From contig JAHLKH010000194.1 in NCBI GenBank assembly GCA_025526915.1, forward strand, positions 1 through 47,460: DNA of 47,460 nt, read 5' to 3'. The notes under the pieces are model-generated. The model worked only from the letters and a program-made list of their open reading frames with translations, ran no database searches and was not told the origin of the DNA. Positions 31,001-41,841 of this stretch are shown one piece after another. A program made the translations under genes and the position numbers. Source of the DNA: Entophlyctis helioformis (taxonomy: Eukaryota; Chytridiomycota; Chytridiomycetes; Chytridiales; Chytriomycetaceae). Position 1 is the stretch's first letter, and every line of letters starts with the position of its first letter.

Positions 31001-33778
31001 TCGATCAGACCCGTGTGCGAGTGTGGCAGCATCTGTCCGTGGTCCGCCTGGATTGCACGCAGGACATCGGCTGCATCAGTGCCATCCGACTCGATGCGCA
31101 CTCTGCACGGCACGGTGTTGATCATGGCTCCAACAATGCTGCAGTCAGGGATGCATGTGCGAGTGTCAGTCAACAGCCATGCACACACAAGCCACAAGCA
31201 GCAACAACAGCATCCAACTCACCGATCGGCATCAGCAACGGGGATCTCGCGGCCAGACAGCACCTGGCCAAACACGACATCGCTGGATCGCGTGTACTTG
31301 CGCAGCGTCATGGCCCATGCTGCCTTGAGGAACACGGCGACCGTGACGCCTGCCGCCTTGCACGCTGCCTGCATCTGCGGCATCGGCAGGCTGCACTCGA
31401 GTGACAGCGGCTTGTCCTCGGAGGCATCCTCAGAGTCCCACTTGCCAAGCGACCGTGGCTCGGCTGGTGCAACACCGGCAAGGTACTCGCGCCAGAACGA
31501 CTCGGTGGCGGCTGCATCCTGTGCGGCGATGTAGTCCACCACAGACCGGAATGCGGGTCGCTCCTCGAGTGCGTGGCCGCCATACGCTGCAAGCAGGTCT
31601 CCCACGATCATCGGCAGGGACCAGCCGTCGTACAGCGTGTGGTGGATCGTGAGCACAACAACAGGGTGCGAGTCGGCCGTGTGGGTCAGCAGCGACAGGC
31701 GGATCCAGTGCTTGTCGCCGACGGCAAAGCCACGAGCCTTGTCTTGGTCGAGGAACGCGGCAATGTCCATGTCGGCTGTGAGAGCGACACGCTCGAGTGC
31801 AACATCACGCTCGTCGATCTGCGGCCGCACAACCTGCACAATGCCACCAGTCGATGTCGGCACAAATGACGTGCGCAGGATGGCGTGGTGCTGCACAAGC
31901 GTGCGGAATGCCGCCTCGAGTGCAGCCACATCGATCGCCTGTGTGGCTTGCAGCGGCACCTGGTAGATATACGCCGATGCGTTTTGGATCGTCGCTGCAA
32001 CCATACCAGACTGCAGTGGCGTGGCGGGGAATGCGTCCATGGTGGATGCATCCACTCCGAGTCGGTCGGTCCATTCGACTGCAATCTCTTGCGTTGTTTC
32101 GGCCCTGTGGATCAGATCGCGTCAGTCGGAAACTCACCAATCACGAGCATCCATGCAAGTCGACACACGAAAGCCTGGCTGGCTGCCAAACAACAACGCC
32201 AGAACCAGACTCGGCAGCCGATGCCAGCAGCTGTCCAAGGCTCTTTGAGCCAAGAACCTGAGCCGCCGTTACGTTGATGCCTTGTTCTCTGGACTTTGCA
32301 ACGGCCTTGATGGCCGAGATGGAGTCGCCGCCCAGCTCGACGAACGACGACTTGCGAAGGGTCGATGTTCAAAAACTCGGCGTACAGCGCAGCTAGCGCA
32401 GCCTCCTGGTCGTCGTCGGAGCCGCCAGGATCTGTACCCATCACCTTGCCCTTGCTTACCTTCCCATTGCTCCCCTCGTCCATACCAACTCCAACACCAC
32501 CGTTGGGCAAGGCGTTGGGTACAGCCTGAGCGGCTCCGACCACAGGAGCATGAGCAGGCTTCTTGTTGAGCACGCTGTTGGCGCCATTGTCCTCATCGAC
32601 ATCAGCGCTGTTCCTGGGCATGGCTTGGGGCACGACTCTGAGCACGGCCTCGGCAGCTTCGGCAGCTTGGGCTGCAGCATGCGTTTCGCCCACGCTGCCA
32701 TCCATGTCGAGCGAGGGAGCTTGAGCAGGCGTGTCGACTTGAATGCCATCCGAGTCTTGAAGCAGGTTGAATGAGACCAGGCTGGTGTTAGAACACCTGC
32801 CACAAACAACAAGCATGGCATCTATGCACGGCCGCACCAGCTGGAGGAGTAAGTGGCTCCCTGACTTCAAAGAGCGTACGCCAGATCGGCAGGCAGGGCG
32901 GAACAGCAGCATCGGCATCGACCGACTCGACGGCCTCGAAAGTGCGACCAGTGGCGAGCGTGGCGAGACAGTCGACGATGGCATCAAAGGCAGCATTACC
33001 GCTGGCATGCACGGCCGTGGCTTCCTTGAGTCGCTCAGACACGGCGTTGAGCAACTCGTTGTGGTTGAACGCGAGCTCGTCAAACACGCCGACGTGCTTG
33101 GATGCGGTCATGTCAATGTGGTGGTGCACAGATTCGGGCAAGGCAGGCGGCACACACCTTGGCAGCATCAGCGGGGGCCGAGTGGGGGTCAGCTGCGACG
33201 CACTGGGTGCCAGACAGCGAGTCGTTGCTAGCCAGGCTTGCTGGCACGGCGTTGGTGTCTCTGGCCCGAGTGCGGGCAAGGCCGTCACGGACAAGCCGGT
33301 GGGTCTCAGCGGGGCTGAGAGCGAATGCACCGAATTCGGCCGCAGCAGGTACCAAGCCAGCAGGCGGCAGAGGAACAACGGTGCACTTGGCACGCACAGC
33401 GGCGAGAGCCGCGACGGCCATGGCGGTCGAGCCGTCGGCGCAGATGGCCAGAGGGAGGCGGTGAGGAGCCTGGGTAAGGGCAGCCGGTGCATTCGCAGCA
33501 TTCGCTGTGTTCGCTGTGCTCGGGCCAAGCAAGGGAGCCAAAGCACGGGCACAAGCATCGAGCTGGCCGAACGTGAGGCTGTCGCCGTTGGCATTGCAGA
33601 CAACAGCGACGGCGTTCGTGTCGCTCTCAGCGAGAATGTCGCTCATGAAGATGTTGTTCACAGCTTGAATGTCGCTCATGTTGACGTAGCAGTTGGGAAG
33701 ATTGCCACACATGTTGACGTCGTTGCAGGCAAGATCGCATGCAGGTGGCAACGTGGTTGAACGAGGCTTGTTTGTCAT
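28097..33778 (-). CDS. Non-ribosomal peptide synthetase: degenerate A-T-C-A-T-FSH1 hydrolase
   Basis: Exons about 33778-33158, 33096-32838, 32796-32169, 32104-31223, 31138-28689, 28620-28097; the last three join cleanly. Exon 1-2: truncated adenylation-like domain keeping SLTFGQLDACARALA, VRAKCTVVPLPP and an A4-like FDAIVDCLATLATGRTF but lacking the A3 (SGSTG), A5 and A7-A10 cores. After an Ala/Asn-rich linker comes carrier domain 1 (FVELGGDSISAIKAV), with a one-base frame shift just before it near 32350; the join at 32838/32796 is also out of phase. Then a condensation domain with IHHTLYDGWS and VGAMINTVPCRV, a full A domain (VYTSGSTGNPKGV, NAYGPSE, GRRDDQVKLKGYRIEL, NGKTDKKAL), carrier 2 (FFALGGDSMNAIAL), and an FSH1-family serine hydrolase (CLHGQGSNP, nucleophile GFSQGAMVVEML, EHDAGHDIP). 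It presumably makes a small peptide released by the hydrolase; the substrate is unknown. Confidence 0.9.
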
Positions 33779-34249
33779 TGCCTTCCTGCACTGCCCTGCG
33801 GACTTGCTGCCCTTTTCAATTGCCCAAAATCGTGGACTGACGGCCGAGTCGGGTTGAATGCGCAGAAAAGGCGACATTCACTGCAATAACCCAGCATTAT
33901 GTCCACGAATACATCATGTACTTCAATGCTGATGGTGGACGTGTAGAAGACGCGTATCAAATCGTTTTTTGACCAGTGACGACAAACTTGGTGCTCTTGT
34001 GGGCGACCGAGAACCAAGCAGAGTGCCCTGAACATAGGTCGTTGACGCGCATCGGCAGTGGATGCGTAGAAGGCGTGCAGTTCGATGCAGAAACGAACAG
34101 TGGGTTGACCGTGAAACTTCCAATCAGCAATCAAGGACGCTTAGACTGCGACAAGAACGTATAGTTCATTGGAACGAAAGCGAGAACTTGGCTGCAGAAT
34201 GCAACGAGAAGAGTTGGGTGATCCATACGGCTCATACCTCCCAACTGCC
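33779..34249. other. NRPS promoter / ABC transporter 3' region
   Basis: 470 bases between the exporter stop and the NRPS start on the same strand. A 119-codon open frame on the minus strand (34134-33775) runs into the NRPS frame region but shows no domain. No TATA box found. Confidence 0.45.
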
Positions 34250-37200
34250 TTAAGCGTTGAAGTGGCCAGAGGCAATCTCGCGAATGACGGCAGCGTTGGC
34301 AGCACCAGTCGCATCCACAAGCTCGCCAAACACTGAGCCAGCCCGACCGAGCAGCACATGCGGCGCATCAAACTCGGCAATCTCGCCCTGGTCAAGCACA
34401 AGCACGCGGTCAAACGCCGCAATCGTGTTGAGACGGTGCGCAATGCTCAGCACCGTCGTGTTGGCAAACTGCGACCGGATCGACTCTTGGATGCGCTTGT
34501 CGGCCTCGGCATCCACCGACGCCGTCGCCTCGTCCATGATGAGCACCTTGGGCCGCGCGAGAATGGCCTTGGCAAGACACAGCAGCTGGCGCTGGCCCAT
34601 CGACAGGTTGGATCCGTTCTCCTCGATGGCCGCATCCAGCTTGTCCGTCTGCGCAGCCACGTAGTCCTTGAGACCCACGAGCAACAGCGACTCCCACAGC
34701 TGGTCGTCGCTGTATCCCGTCTGCAGCATGTCGAGGTTGGACCGCACGGTTCCCTTGAACAGCACGGGCTCCTGCGGGATGATCTGCAGGCGAGAGCGCA
34801 GCGTCTTGAGACCGAGCGTCGCAATGTCGCGGCCGTCGATGGTGATGGTTCCCTTGGATGCCTCCATGATGCGGAACAGGGCCGTCATGAGCGTGCTCTT
34901 GCCCGAGCCGGTGCGGCCGACGATGCCGACCTTTTCGCCAGGACGGATATCGAGCGACAGGTTCTTGATGACGGCGTGGTCGGGACGCGAGTCGTAGCAG
35001 ATCTGCAGGTCGCGGATGGCAAGTGCACCGGCAGTCGGCCACTCGTCCTTGGTCGCAGGGTCGTTGGGCATCACGCGCGGTGCCTCGGCCGGCAGCTCGT
35101 TGGCGTAGTAGTTGAGACGTTCGACCGAGTTGAAGGCAGCCTCGAGCTCACTGACAAACATCAGGACGCCGTTGAGGACATTGCCGACAATCATGACGTT
35201 TGTGATGGCAAGGCCGATGATGGCGCCTTGGATGACATTGGTCACAGAGAGGATCACGACAGCAAGGACAACCGTGACGGTCAGCAGCTGCAGACGGAGC
35301 GCGAGCCAGGCACGCGAGCTGCCCAGAAGCAGAGCCGACTGGTTGAGCAGATCCATCTTGGCCTGCTCGGTGGTAACGAACTTGGACTGAGCGCCGTACG
35401 CGTTGATGGTGGGGATGCCGTTGAGCGACTCTGAGACGTGCGAGTTGAGCGGCGACTTCATGATGGACGACAGACGCTTGAGCTCGCGGTACGAGGCCAG
35501 GTAGTAGCGGAAGACCATGTAGCTCAGAGCAAAGATGATTGCGAATTGGACTGTTGAAGGTGTCAGTCAGAGAGTCGTGCATGGATCAACACGGTCTGGT
35601 CAGAGGCGGCTTACCCAGGAAGATCGGGAACGAGTAAATGATCGTTCCAAGGGCGGAAAAGAAGAAGGCAAAGTTTCCAAAGGTGTTGATCAGGAGCATG
35701 ATCATGCTGACGTCCAGGAACTCGACGTCGGTGGTCATGCGGTTGAGGATGCGGCCGATGGGCTGGCCGTCAAAGAACGCCATGGGAGCGTGGATGAGAC
35801 CAGCGAGAGCAGAGTCATGCATCTTGAGCGAGGAACGATATCCCAGAATACCAATGACAACAACGAGAATGACTGTTGGGAGGGAGAATGATCATCGTGG
35901 CGAGAAAAAGGTCAGATCTAAGGACGTTATCCAAAGCAAGGAGAGCGGCACAAGCACAGCGACTCACGCGTAATGGTGGTCTCTGCAGCACCAAAACCAA
36001 CGTAGAACTTGAAGTAATCGTTGAGTGCCCATCCCCACTTGTCGTCGATCCAGATGGCAATGGCAATCTGCACCATGCACGAGACTGCGACTTGAATCAG
36101 GAACAGTGCGATAATGAGACCAAGGAACACGTAGCCGGCGTAGATAAAGTACGAGCGGATCGTCTCGAACTTGACGGCGCCAACGCGACGGTCCTCCTCG
36201 ATGGCCTTTTCGGTCTTGTACTCCTCGATGGCCTTGATGATCTCGTCGTCCTCCTTGACTTCCTTGTCGTCCTCCTTGCCGTCTTCGTCGTCAAAGTGGT
36301 AGTCCTTCATGATGCCCGAGAGAGCACTCTCGGGGACAGCCATGAGATCCTTGAACGTGCCCGTCTCGGTAACACGGCCGTCATCGAGCACGACGACAAA
36401 GTCGACCTTGGGAAGCAGGTGCAGCTGGTGCGTGACAAGCACGACCGTCTTGCTCTTGAGCGTGCCGCAGATGGCCTCGTCAAACACCTTCTTGCCGACA
36501 TGCGCATCGAGGGCTGCAATGGGATCGTCGAGCAGGTAGATGTCGGCGTCGCGGGCAATGGCACGAGCGAGTGCAACACGAGCCTTCTGGCCGCCAGACA
36601 GGTTGATGCCCTTCTCGCCAATCTGCGTGCCGAGACCGTTGGGGAGGATCTCGAGATCGTGCTCGAGACACGAGGCAGACACGGCCTTGGGGATGTTGGG
36701 ACGCACGGACTCGTCGCTGAACACAATGTTCTCCTCGATGGTGCCGGTCAGGATCCACGGCTCCTGAGCGCAGTAGGCGACGGATCCGTAGACGGACGAC
36801 GAGCCGGCCGTCTTGCGCATGCCGCCAATGAGAGCAGACAGGAACGACGACTTGCCAGATCCAACAGAGCCGACAACAGCAACGAGCGAGCCGCGTGGGA
36901 TGGACAGGTTGATGTCCTCGAGCTTGAACGGCTCCTGCTTGGTCTCTTCCACAGCAGCGGTCTCGCCATCAGCCTTGGGCTCGGCAGACGCGTCCTTGAC
37001 ATCGGCGTCGACGACAGACTCGGGAGTAGGCTCGGGTTCGGCGTCCTTCTTGTCGCCTTTCTTGTTCTTCTTGTCCTTCTTGTCCTTCTTGGCCTTCTTG
37101 TCAGCCTTCTCGACATCCTTCTTGACGACTTCCCAGGTAAACGCAGCACCGTCCATCTTGATGGCAGATCCGTCGTCCGACTGGTCCTCTGTGAGAAGCT

Positions 37201-38705
37201 CGGTCGTCTCGTCGGCCATAGCCTCGGGGGCGAGCAGAAAGGCAGTCACGCGCTTGTAGCACACAAAGAACTGCACAACTCCACTGCAGATCGATCAGAT
37301 GGAGCAACAACAGCATCAAGACTCGTGTCAGTATGTGCACATGGCAGGTGCAACGCTGGTCAACGGCAGAGACTTACGAGAACTCGGAGGCGATCATGCC
37401 AGAGGGGCCGGAAACGGCTCTGAGCAGGCCAATGATACCAAAAATGTTGCTGTTGGTGACGGGGTTGCCGAGCGCCGAAAACGCAATGATAGTGACGGGG
37501 ATGAGCGCCTGCTGCTGGACGACGAGGCAGGCAAAGACGGCAAGAAGAGGGCCGATCATGCGACGCAGAGCCGACAGCTGCTCGGAGCGAGCGGCGGCAA
37601 TGGCCTTTTGGAAGAGCTCCTCGGACGCTTGGAACTTGACAATCTTGATGCCGTACAGAAACTCGCGAAGGCGCTTGGTGCGCTTGTCCATGGACTTCAT
37701 GTATCCAGACATGGCGGCGCTGAAAACGGGAAAGAGGAGCAGCACAAAGAGGAGCAGGCCGATAAAGACACCGGCAGCCACCCATGTGGCGACACCGAGG
37801 ATCTTGGCGGCAAAGTAGATGCCAAGCGAGATCTGAACGGAGCCTCCAATGCTGGACGTCAGCGTGGTGGGGAACGAGACGATCTGCGCCGAGTCGACGT
37901 CGACAAGCGAGTTGATCTTGCCGGCCGAGAACTCGCCGCGAGCCTTGGGCGACAGTCGAAGCGCCTTGCGGTAGATGGCGTCAACGAGCACGGCGCGAAC
38001 GTTGATGGTCATGTTCAGGTTGATGACGGTCTCTGCCGAGGTAACCAAGATCTCGGCGAGCTGGAGAAGGAAGAAGATCGCCGCAATGGCGTAGGTGCTT
38101 TTGATGACGAGGCCAGGCGAGTCGGGGCCGTCAATGATGGCGACGATCAGCTGGGGAATGAGCAGCGGGCTCACGATGTTGACGGTGATGAGCATGGCAT
38201 GGACAAAGACCAGGCCGATGCTGGGCCGATGCAATGTATGTGAGTCAGATTGGTCACGAGTGCGGTGGACAGGCACAAGCGGCGACCAACACAAGCGGCG
38301 ACCAACACAAGCGGCGGACTCACAAGGGGACAATAAAGTGGCGCACAAGGGCAGCAGCAAGCGACGGCCGCTTGACCTGGGTTGGGTTGGCCGAGTGAGC
38401 GGCGAACTGTGCCCAGAAGGCGTCGAGCTTCTTGGAGCCAGTGGCAGCCATGTCGTTGTTGCTCAGGAGGGGCAGGTCCTTGGATGGTGCACACGGTCAG
38501 CCACACTGCATTGCCCAGTCTGCCCAAAATGAATGCCGCCGTCCAAGCCGGCGTAGCAACCAACCTCCTCCTGCAGCGGCTTTAAGAAGCCACGCTTGAG
38601 CGTCGACGTCAGCCAGGAGAGCGTCAGGAACGACAGGGCGTTCCGCCTAATCTGGCGGACTCTGCCAGTCGCCGCCGTCGGGAGTGCGGCAGTCTTGGTG
38701 GACAT
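34250..38705 (-). CDS. ABCC (MRP-type) full ABC exporter
   Basis: ATP-driven membrane exporter of conjugates or metabolites. Six exons: 38705-38565, 38478-38323, 38220-37378, 37283-35968, 35872-35615, 35550-34250. Layout TMD1-NBD1-TMD2-NBD2 without the extra N-terminal TMD0. NBD1: VVGSVGSGKSSFLSALIGG, signature NLSGGQKARVALARA, IYLLDDPIAALDAHVG (Asp in place of catalytic Glu, typical of ABCC). NBD2: IVGRTGSGKSTLMTALFRI, signature NLSMGQRQLLCLAKA, VLIMDEATASVD. A Lys/Asp-rich insert of about 60 residues precedes NBD1, another acidic linker follows it. The exon total is one base over; the extra base is in the GGG at 38339-38341 (VRHFIVP restored without it), giving 1337 aa. It neighbours the NRPS on the same strand, so product export is a reasonable guess. 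Confidence 0.95.
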
Positions 38706-38730
38706 GACCGTGTGTCTGCGTGAGGGGACA

Positions 38731-38748
38731 AACACAGAGCTCACACTC
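38731..38748. repeat. LINE target-site duplication, left copy
   Basis: aacacagagctcacactc, identical to 39703-39720. It directly precedes the T11 run and sits 26-43 bases upstream of the exporter start codon at 38705. Confidence 0.95.
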
Positions 38749-39702
38749 TTTTTTTTTTTGATGGATAAGAAAGCTTCATTCCAAATGCTCGCATAGCATG
38801 CCCCACCAGTGATGGCATAGGCTCGTTGGCAAATCCCACAGGTACCCTTACCCTACAGCGCGCCGTTTGTGTGCCCAGAGCTCAGACCGGTACACCCAAA
38901 TAGACGCTTGCAGGAAGTCCGCTAAACCCACCATAGCCAACCCATCACCCTCGAAGTTCCGCATCTGCTCCGCATTGAATGCTTCGCCCCACGTCCCGCC
39001 AAGGACTAACCCCCACATCAAGTTTACCACGTCAGAAACAATATGTACAAGATCGCCGCGTATCTGTGGGTGTCCCACATTCTCGTGCGTTGCAATGGCG
39101 CGTGCTGCTGCGAACCGTGCGTCCAAGCCACGCTGCCCGTGCGCTGTGCGGATAGCCACGATCCGCTCCTCTGTGCACTCGAGCGCAAAGTGCGCAATCT
39201 CCAGCGTGCTTCCCAGATCCTCGCCACACATGATGCAGCATGAACCGTCACCAAACGGGTGGGCTGGGTCGAGCAGGTTGGCGTTGATAGCGCGGCGAGC
39301 CGTGTAGATGCCGCCCACACGTGCAAGCATCAGGAACCGTGCACCTTCCGAGCGTCGCGGGTCAAAGACCGGATCTCGTATGATATTGGCTGTCTTCTGC
39401 ATCTGGAACGCAGTGTAGATGGCAGCCGTGTCGCACTTGCTGGCAGACTTGAGCGTGACAGCCAGGCCGTATGCCTTGAGGCGGGGCTTGCTGTCCGGAT
39501 CGCCGTCGGGCAGGCCGGGCGTGGCCATGTAGCGGTTGTAGATTTGGATCGAGCGGCGTGTCCAGTACCAGAGGCGTCCACCAACGGGTGCTGGCTGTGC
39601 GGGGCAGAGCAGGCCGAGTGCCGACTTCAGCTTGGGCGTCTTGAGACGAAGGCGCATGCGTGCGACCAGACTGCGGGCCACCATGGTTTGGATGCCGCAC
39701 TC
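38749..39702 (-). mobile_element. 5'-truncated LINE (non-LTR retrotransposon), 954 bp
   Basis: Inserted on the minus strand. It has a poly(A) tail (T11 on plus, 38749-38759), a roughly 90-base 3' UTR, and an uninterrupted reading frame ending at 38848. The protein is the C terminus of a non-LTR reverse transcriptase polyprotein, recognised by the zinc-knuckle-like CIMCGEDLGSTLEIAHFALEC (C-x2-C-x11-H-x4-C) and a helical tail. The reverse transcriptase core itself is missing, as in most truncated LINE copies. Perfect 18-bp target-site duplications flank it. The frame appears to begin at a Met at 39762, but that Met and the first 20 codons come from the flank. Confidence 0.92.
38848..39702 (-). 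pseudogene. Reverse transcriptase polyprotein, C-terminal remnant
   Basis: About 284 codons open from the insertion border to the stop. Visible features: RRSIQIYNRYMATPG, VFDPRRSEGARFLMLARVGG, the C-C-H-C metal-binding motif, and a Trp-rich end. No endonuclease or reverse transcriptase catalytic motif. The lack of stops fits a recent insertion. Confidence 0.85.
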
Positions 39703-39720
39703 AACACAGAGCTCACACTC
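39703..39720. repeat. LINE target-site duplication, right copy
   Basis: Identical to 38731-38748. Sequence beyond it (gggcttttgaagc...) is the former upstream region of the exporter gene. Confidence 0.95.
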
Positions 39721-40148
39721 GGGCTTTTGAAGCAAATTTTTGCGAGGCTTTGATTGGTCCACGTAACGGCCACTTGATTCGCTGGACTCGCTCTACTCGC
39801 TGACGGAAGCAACGCTCCGTAGTAGATGATGCCTTACTCGTTGCAGCTCAAGACGGTGCGTAGATCCCTCAGTTATGTCATCACCCTGGTCCGACACGTC
39901 CATGGTGATGTATCCATAAAGTACGCAGGAACACACCATGGGCCGCCTGAAGAAACGCGCACATTCGCGAGGCGAGTGGACGCACGTCTCCAGGTGCATT
40001 GACTTGCTGCCGGTCACCACTGCAGAGCCAAGAGCGCAGGCTGGCGTCGCATACGGCCCAAAAAGGAGAGAAAGATGCACGAATGCGGCTGCTGCACCGA
40101 TCCAGATGGCCAAAAAGAGTGACTTCGCCCCCAAAAGGAACAAAGAGC

Positions 40149-40152
40149 AAAA
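40149..40152 (-). terminator. Pol III T-run terminator of tRNA-Tyr copy 2
   Basis: TTTT on the minus strand six bases past the tRNA 3' end. Confidence 0.7.
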
Positions 40153-40157
40153 GAAAG

Positions 40158-40240
40158 TCCGACTTCTCGGAATCGAACCGAGGACCCACAGATTTCTGCC
40201 ATGTTACAGTCTGATGCTCTACCATCTGAGCTAAAGTCGG
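40158..40240 (-). tRNA. tRNA-Tyr(GTA) with a ~10-nt intron, copy 2
   Basis: Identical to copy 1 except for one base inside the intron (CATGGCAGAA instead of CACGGCAGAA), so the mature tRNAs would be the same. Stems, boxes A and B and the T-run terminator are kept. Confidence 0.95.
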
Positions 40241-40389
40241 ACTTGTTGACTTGAAGCCCCACATACAATATATACCATATGTGCGGGACACTCACAATCC
40301 ATTTCGAACCAGAGTTGGACGGCAAACTGTATCGATGGAGTGCATGGGGCAACATAAGAGGGTATCGACGTTTATGGTGCAAGGCAAGG

Positions 40390-41841
40390 CTACAGCATGA
40401 TCTCGAACTGGGTCTGCTGCCGTTGCTGGATGATGCCTGGCTTGGCGACGGCCTTGCTTTGCTGCGCATACTGGCTCTGGTACACTTGGTAGCTGTCGAT
40501 GGGGATGGCAGACAGCGGCAAGGCGGCCGGCCGCGTTGCAGCACGATGCGGAAGATGAGATCCGAGTGCGCGCACAAACTGCTTCCACGCTGATGAGATG
40601 CGGCGGGGCCGGCTGGTGGTCTGGACACTGACAGTCTTGCTGCTTGATGACAATGAAAGAGACGATGATGACGAGGTGGTGTTGACGGCCGTTGATGCAG
40701 ACGAGGCAGACGAGGATGACGATGCAGACCAGTACGATTCGGTGAACTGGTCGCCATGGGATGTGGCCGTGGATGTGAGCGTGGATGTGGACTGGCGCGC
40801 GGGCAGTGCCATGGAAGTTGACAAACGGCGCGCATCCGATCCACGTTGGCTCGGCGAGTGCGCTGTGGAAGACCGGATCGCTGCTGGCACAGGGACGTCG
40901 GCAGGCGGCAATGCGGCACTGTGCTCCACGTCCGAAGTACTGGCGAGCGACGCTGAGCTGATGTCCGAGTCAATGAACCGGATGCGGCGAGCAAACGAGA
41001 CGCGACGCGAGGGTGCCGCCATGGTGATCGTCGGCGTTTGTTCTTGGGCACACGGCGATGGCGCCTGCATGGGTGCAGGGACTGTGCGATTGAGCTGCGC
41101 ATCGACGGCCTGACGATCTCGACCTTCAAAGCGAGCTGCATCACCGTTGCAATGGATGGCCGCCACCGGCTGAAGATCGGCATTGTTGAAGAGGCCAGAC
41201 TCAACGGGCCTTGTCCATCTGGCCTCGGCTGGTGCGCCAATGCTGCTGTCGTGCGTGGTGTGTGGTGAAGGGCTGCTGCTCTCGAGGTCGAGACTTGCAG
41301 CAAAGGCAGAGGGGTGCACGGCTGCCGGTGCACAGTCGGCATCGAGTCCCGGCTGCGAGTCCCATACCGAGTTGGCTCGCTCGACTTGCAGCAGCTTGTA
41401 GTGGCGTGACTGGCGCATCATGAAGGAGAGACGACGCCGACGCTCGGCCTCTGCCTCTGGCGGCACGTCTGTCATGGCGCAACGTGACGAAAACATGCGC
41501 TGCAGCACTTGGTCTTCATCGTCTGCGGTGGCTGTTGCGGTTGCGATTGGTGTGGCAGTGGCTGCGATGAATGGTGTGGAGATCATGTTGCTGTTGTTGG
41601 TGGCAGAGCCAAGTGAGGTGTCGATGTTGTTGGTAACAAAGTCGCTCGGCGACTGTGCGGCCGCCCGCGCATCATTGGCGAGTGAGTCAGCGTGAGTGGT
41701 GGTGTTGCATGCACGGCTGCTGGCCGTTGAAGGGGTAGTGGCACAAGCAGGGCTTGTCGCGCATGCCGTCAGGCTGTAAGTGAGAGGCGTCGGCTGGTGC
41801 AAGCAGGCAGCGCCAGCAGATGTGGGCTGAGTGGCGAGCAT
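40390..41841 (-). CDS. Low-complexity Ser/Thr/Ala-rich protein with an RVSF motif
   Basis: Single exon, 483 aa from the Met at 41841; the frame is open further upstream (to 41958) so the start is uncertain. Mostly disordered. Two basic, conserved-looking islands stand out: MFSSRCAMTDVPPEAEAERR followed by RRLSFMMRQSRHYKLLQVER, and SRRVSFARRIRFIDS. RVSF fits the RVxF docking motif for protein phosphatase 1, and RRLSF/RRVSF also look like basophilic (PKA-like) kinase sites. The C terminus has SYQVYQSQYAQQSKAVAK. It could be a PP1 regulatory subunit; this is a motif-level inference only. Confidence 0.6.
   Translation of the reverse strand: MLATQPTSAGAACLHQPTPLTYSLTACATSPACATTPSTASSRACNTTTHADSLANDARAAAQSPSDFVTNNIDTSLGSATNNSNMISTPFIAATATPIATATATADDEDQVLQRMFSSRCAMTDVPPEAEAERRRRLSFMMRQSRHYKLLQVERANSVWDSQPGLDADCAPAAVHPSAFAASLDLESSSPSPHTTHDSSIGAPAEARWTRPVESGLFNNADLQPVAAIHCNGDAARFEGRDRQAVDAQLNRTVPAPMQAPSPCAQEQTPTITMAAPSRRVSFARRIRFIDSDISSASLASTSDVEHSAALPPADVPVPAAIRSSTAHSPSQRGSDARRLSTSMALPARQSTSTLTSTATSHGDQFTESYWSASSSSSASSASTAVNTTSSSSSLSLSSSSKTVSVQTTSRPRRISSAWKQFVRALGSHLPHRAATRPAALPLSAIPIDSYQVYQSQYAQQSKAVAKPGIIQQRQQTQFEIML

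Larger units (their letters stand above)
39828..40352. repeat. tRNA-Tyr cassette, copy 2 (uninterrupted)
   Basis: Second copy of the 525-bp unit found at 20240-21081, here without the 315-bp insertion. Same orientation as copy 1. It starts about 107 bases beyond the LINE insertion. Confidence 0.95.

Noticed and set aside
32105..32136. Very short intron with a GTGAGT donor at the carrier 1 / condensation junction
   Set aside because: It would be only about 30 bases; a GTGTGT donor at 32168 gives a normal length and the right phase.
35876..37423. 515-codon open frame on the plus strand
   Set aside because: Fully antisense to ABC transporter exons with clear Walker and signature motifs; the composition (Leu/Val/Arg/Asp runs) is that of a shadow frame in GC-rich DNA.
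39703..39762. Start of the LINE frame at a Met at 39762
   Set aside because: These codons lie in flanking DNA beyond the target-site duplication, so the Met is accidental.
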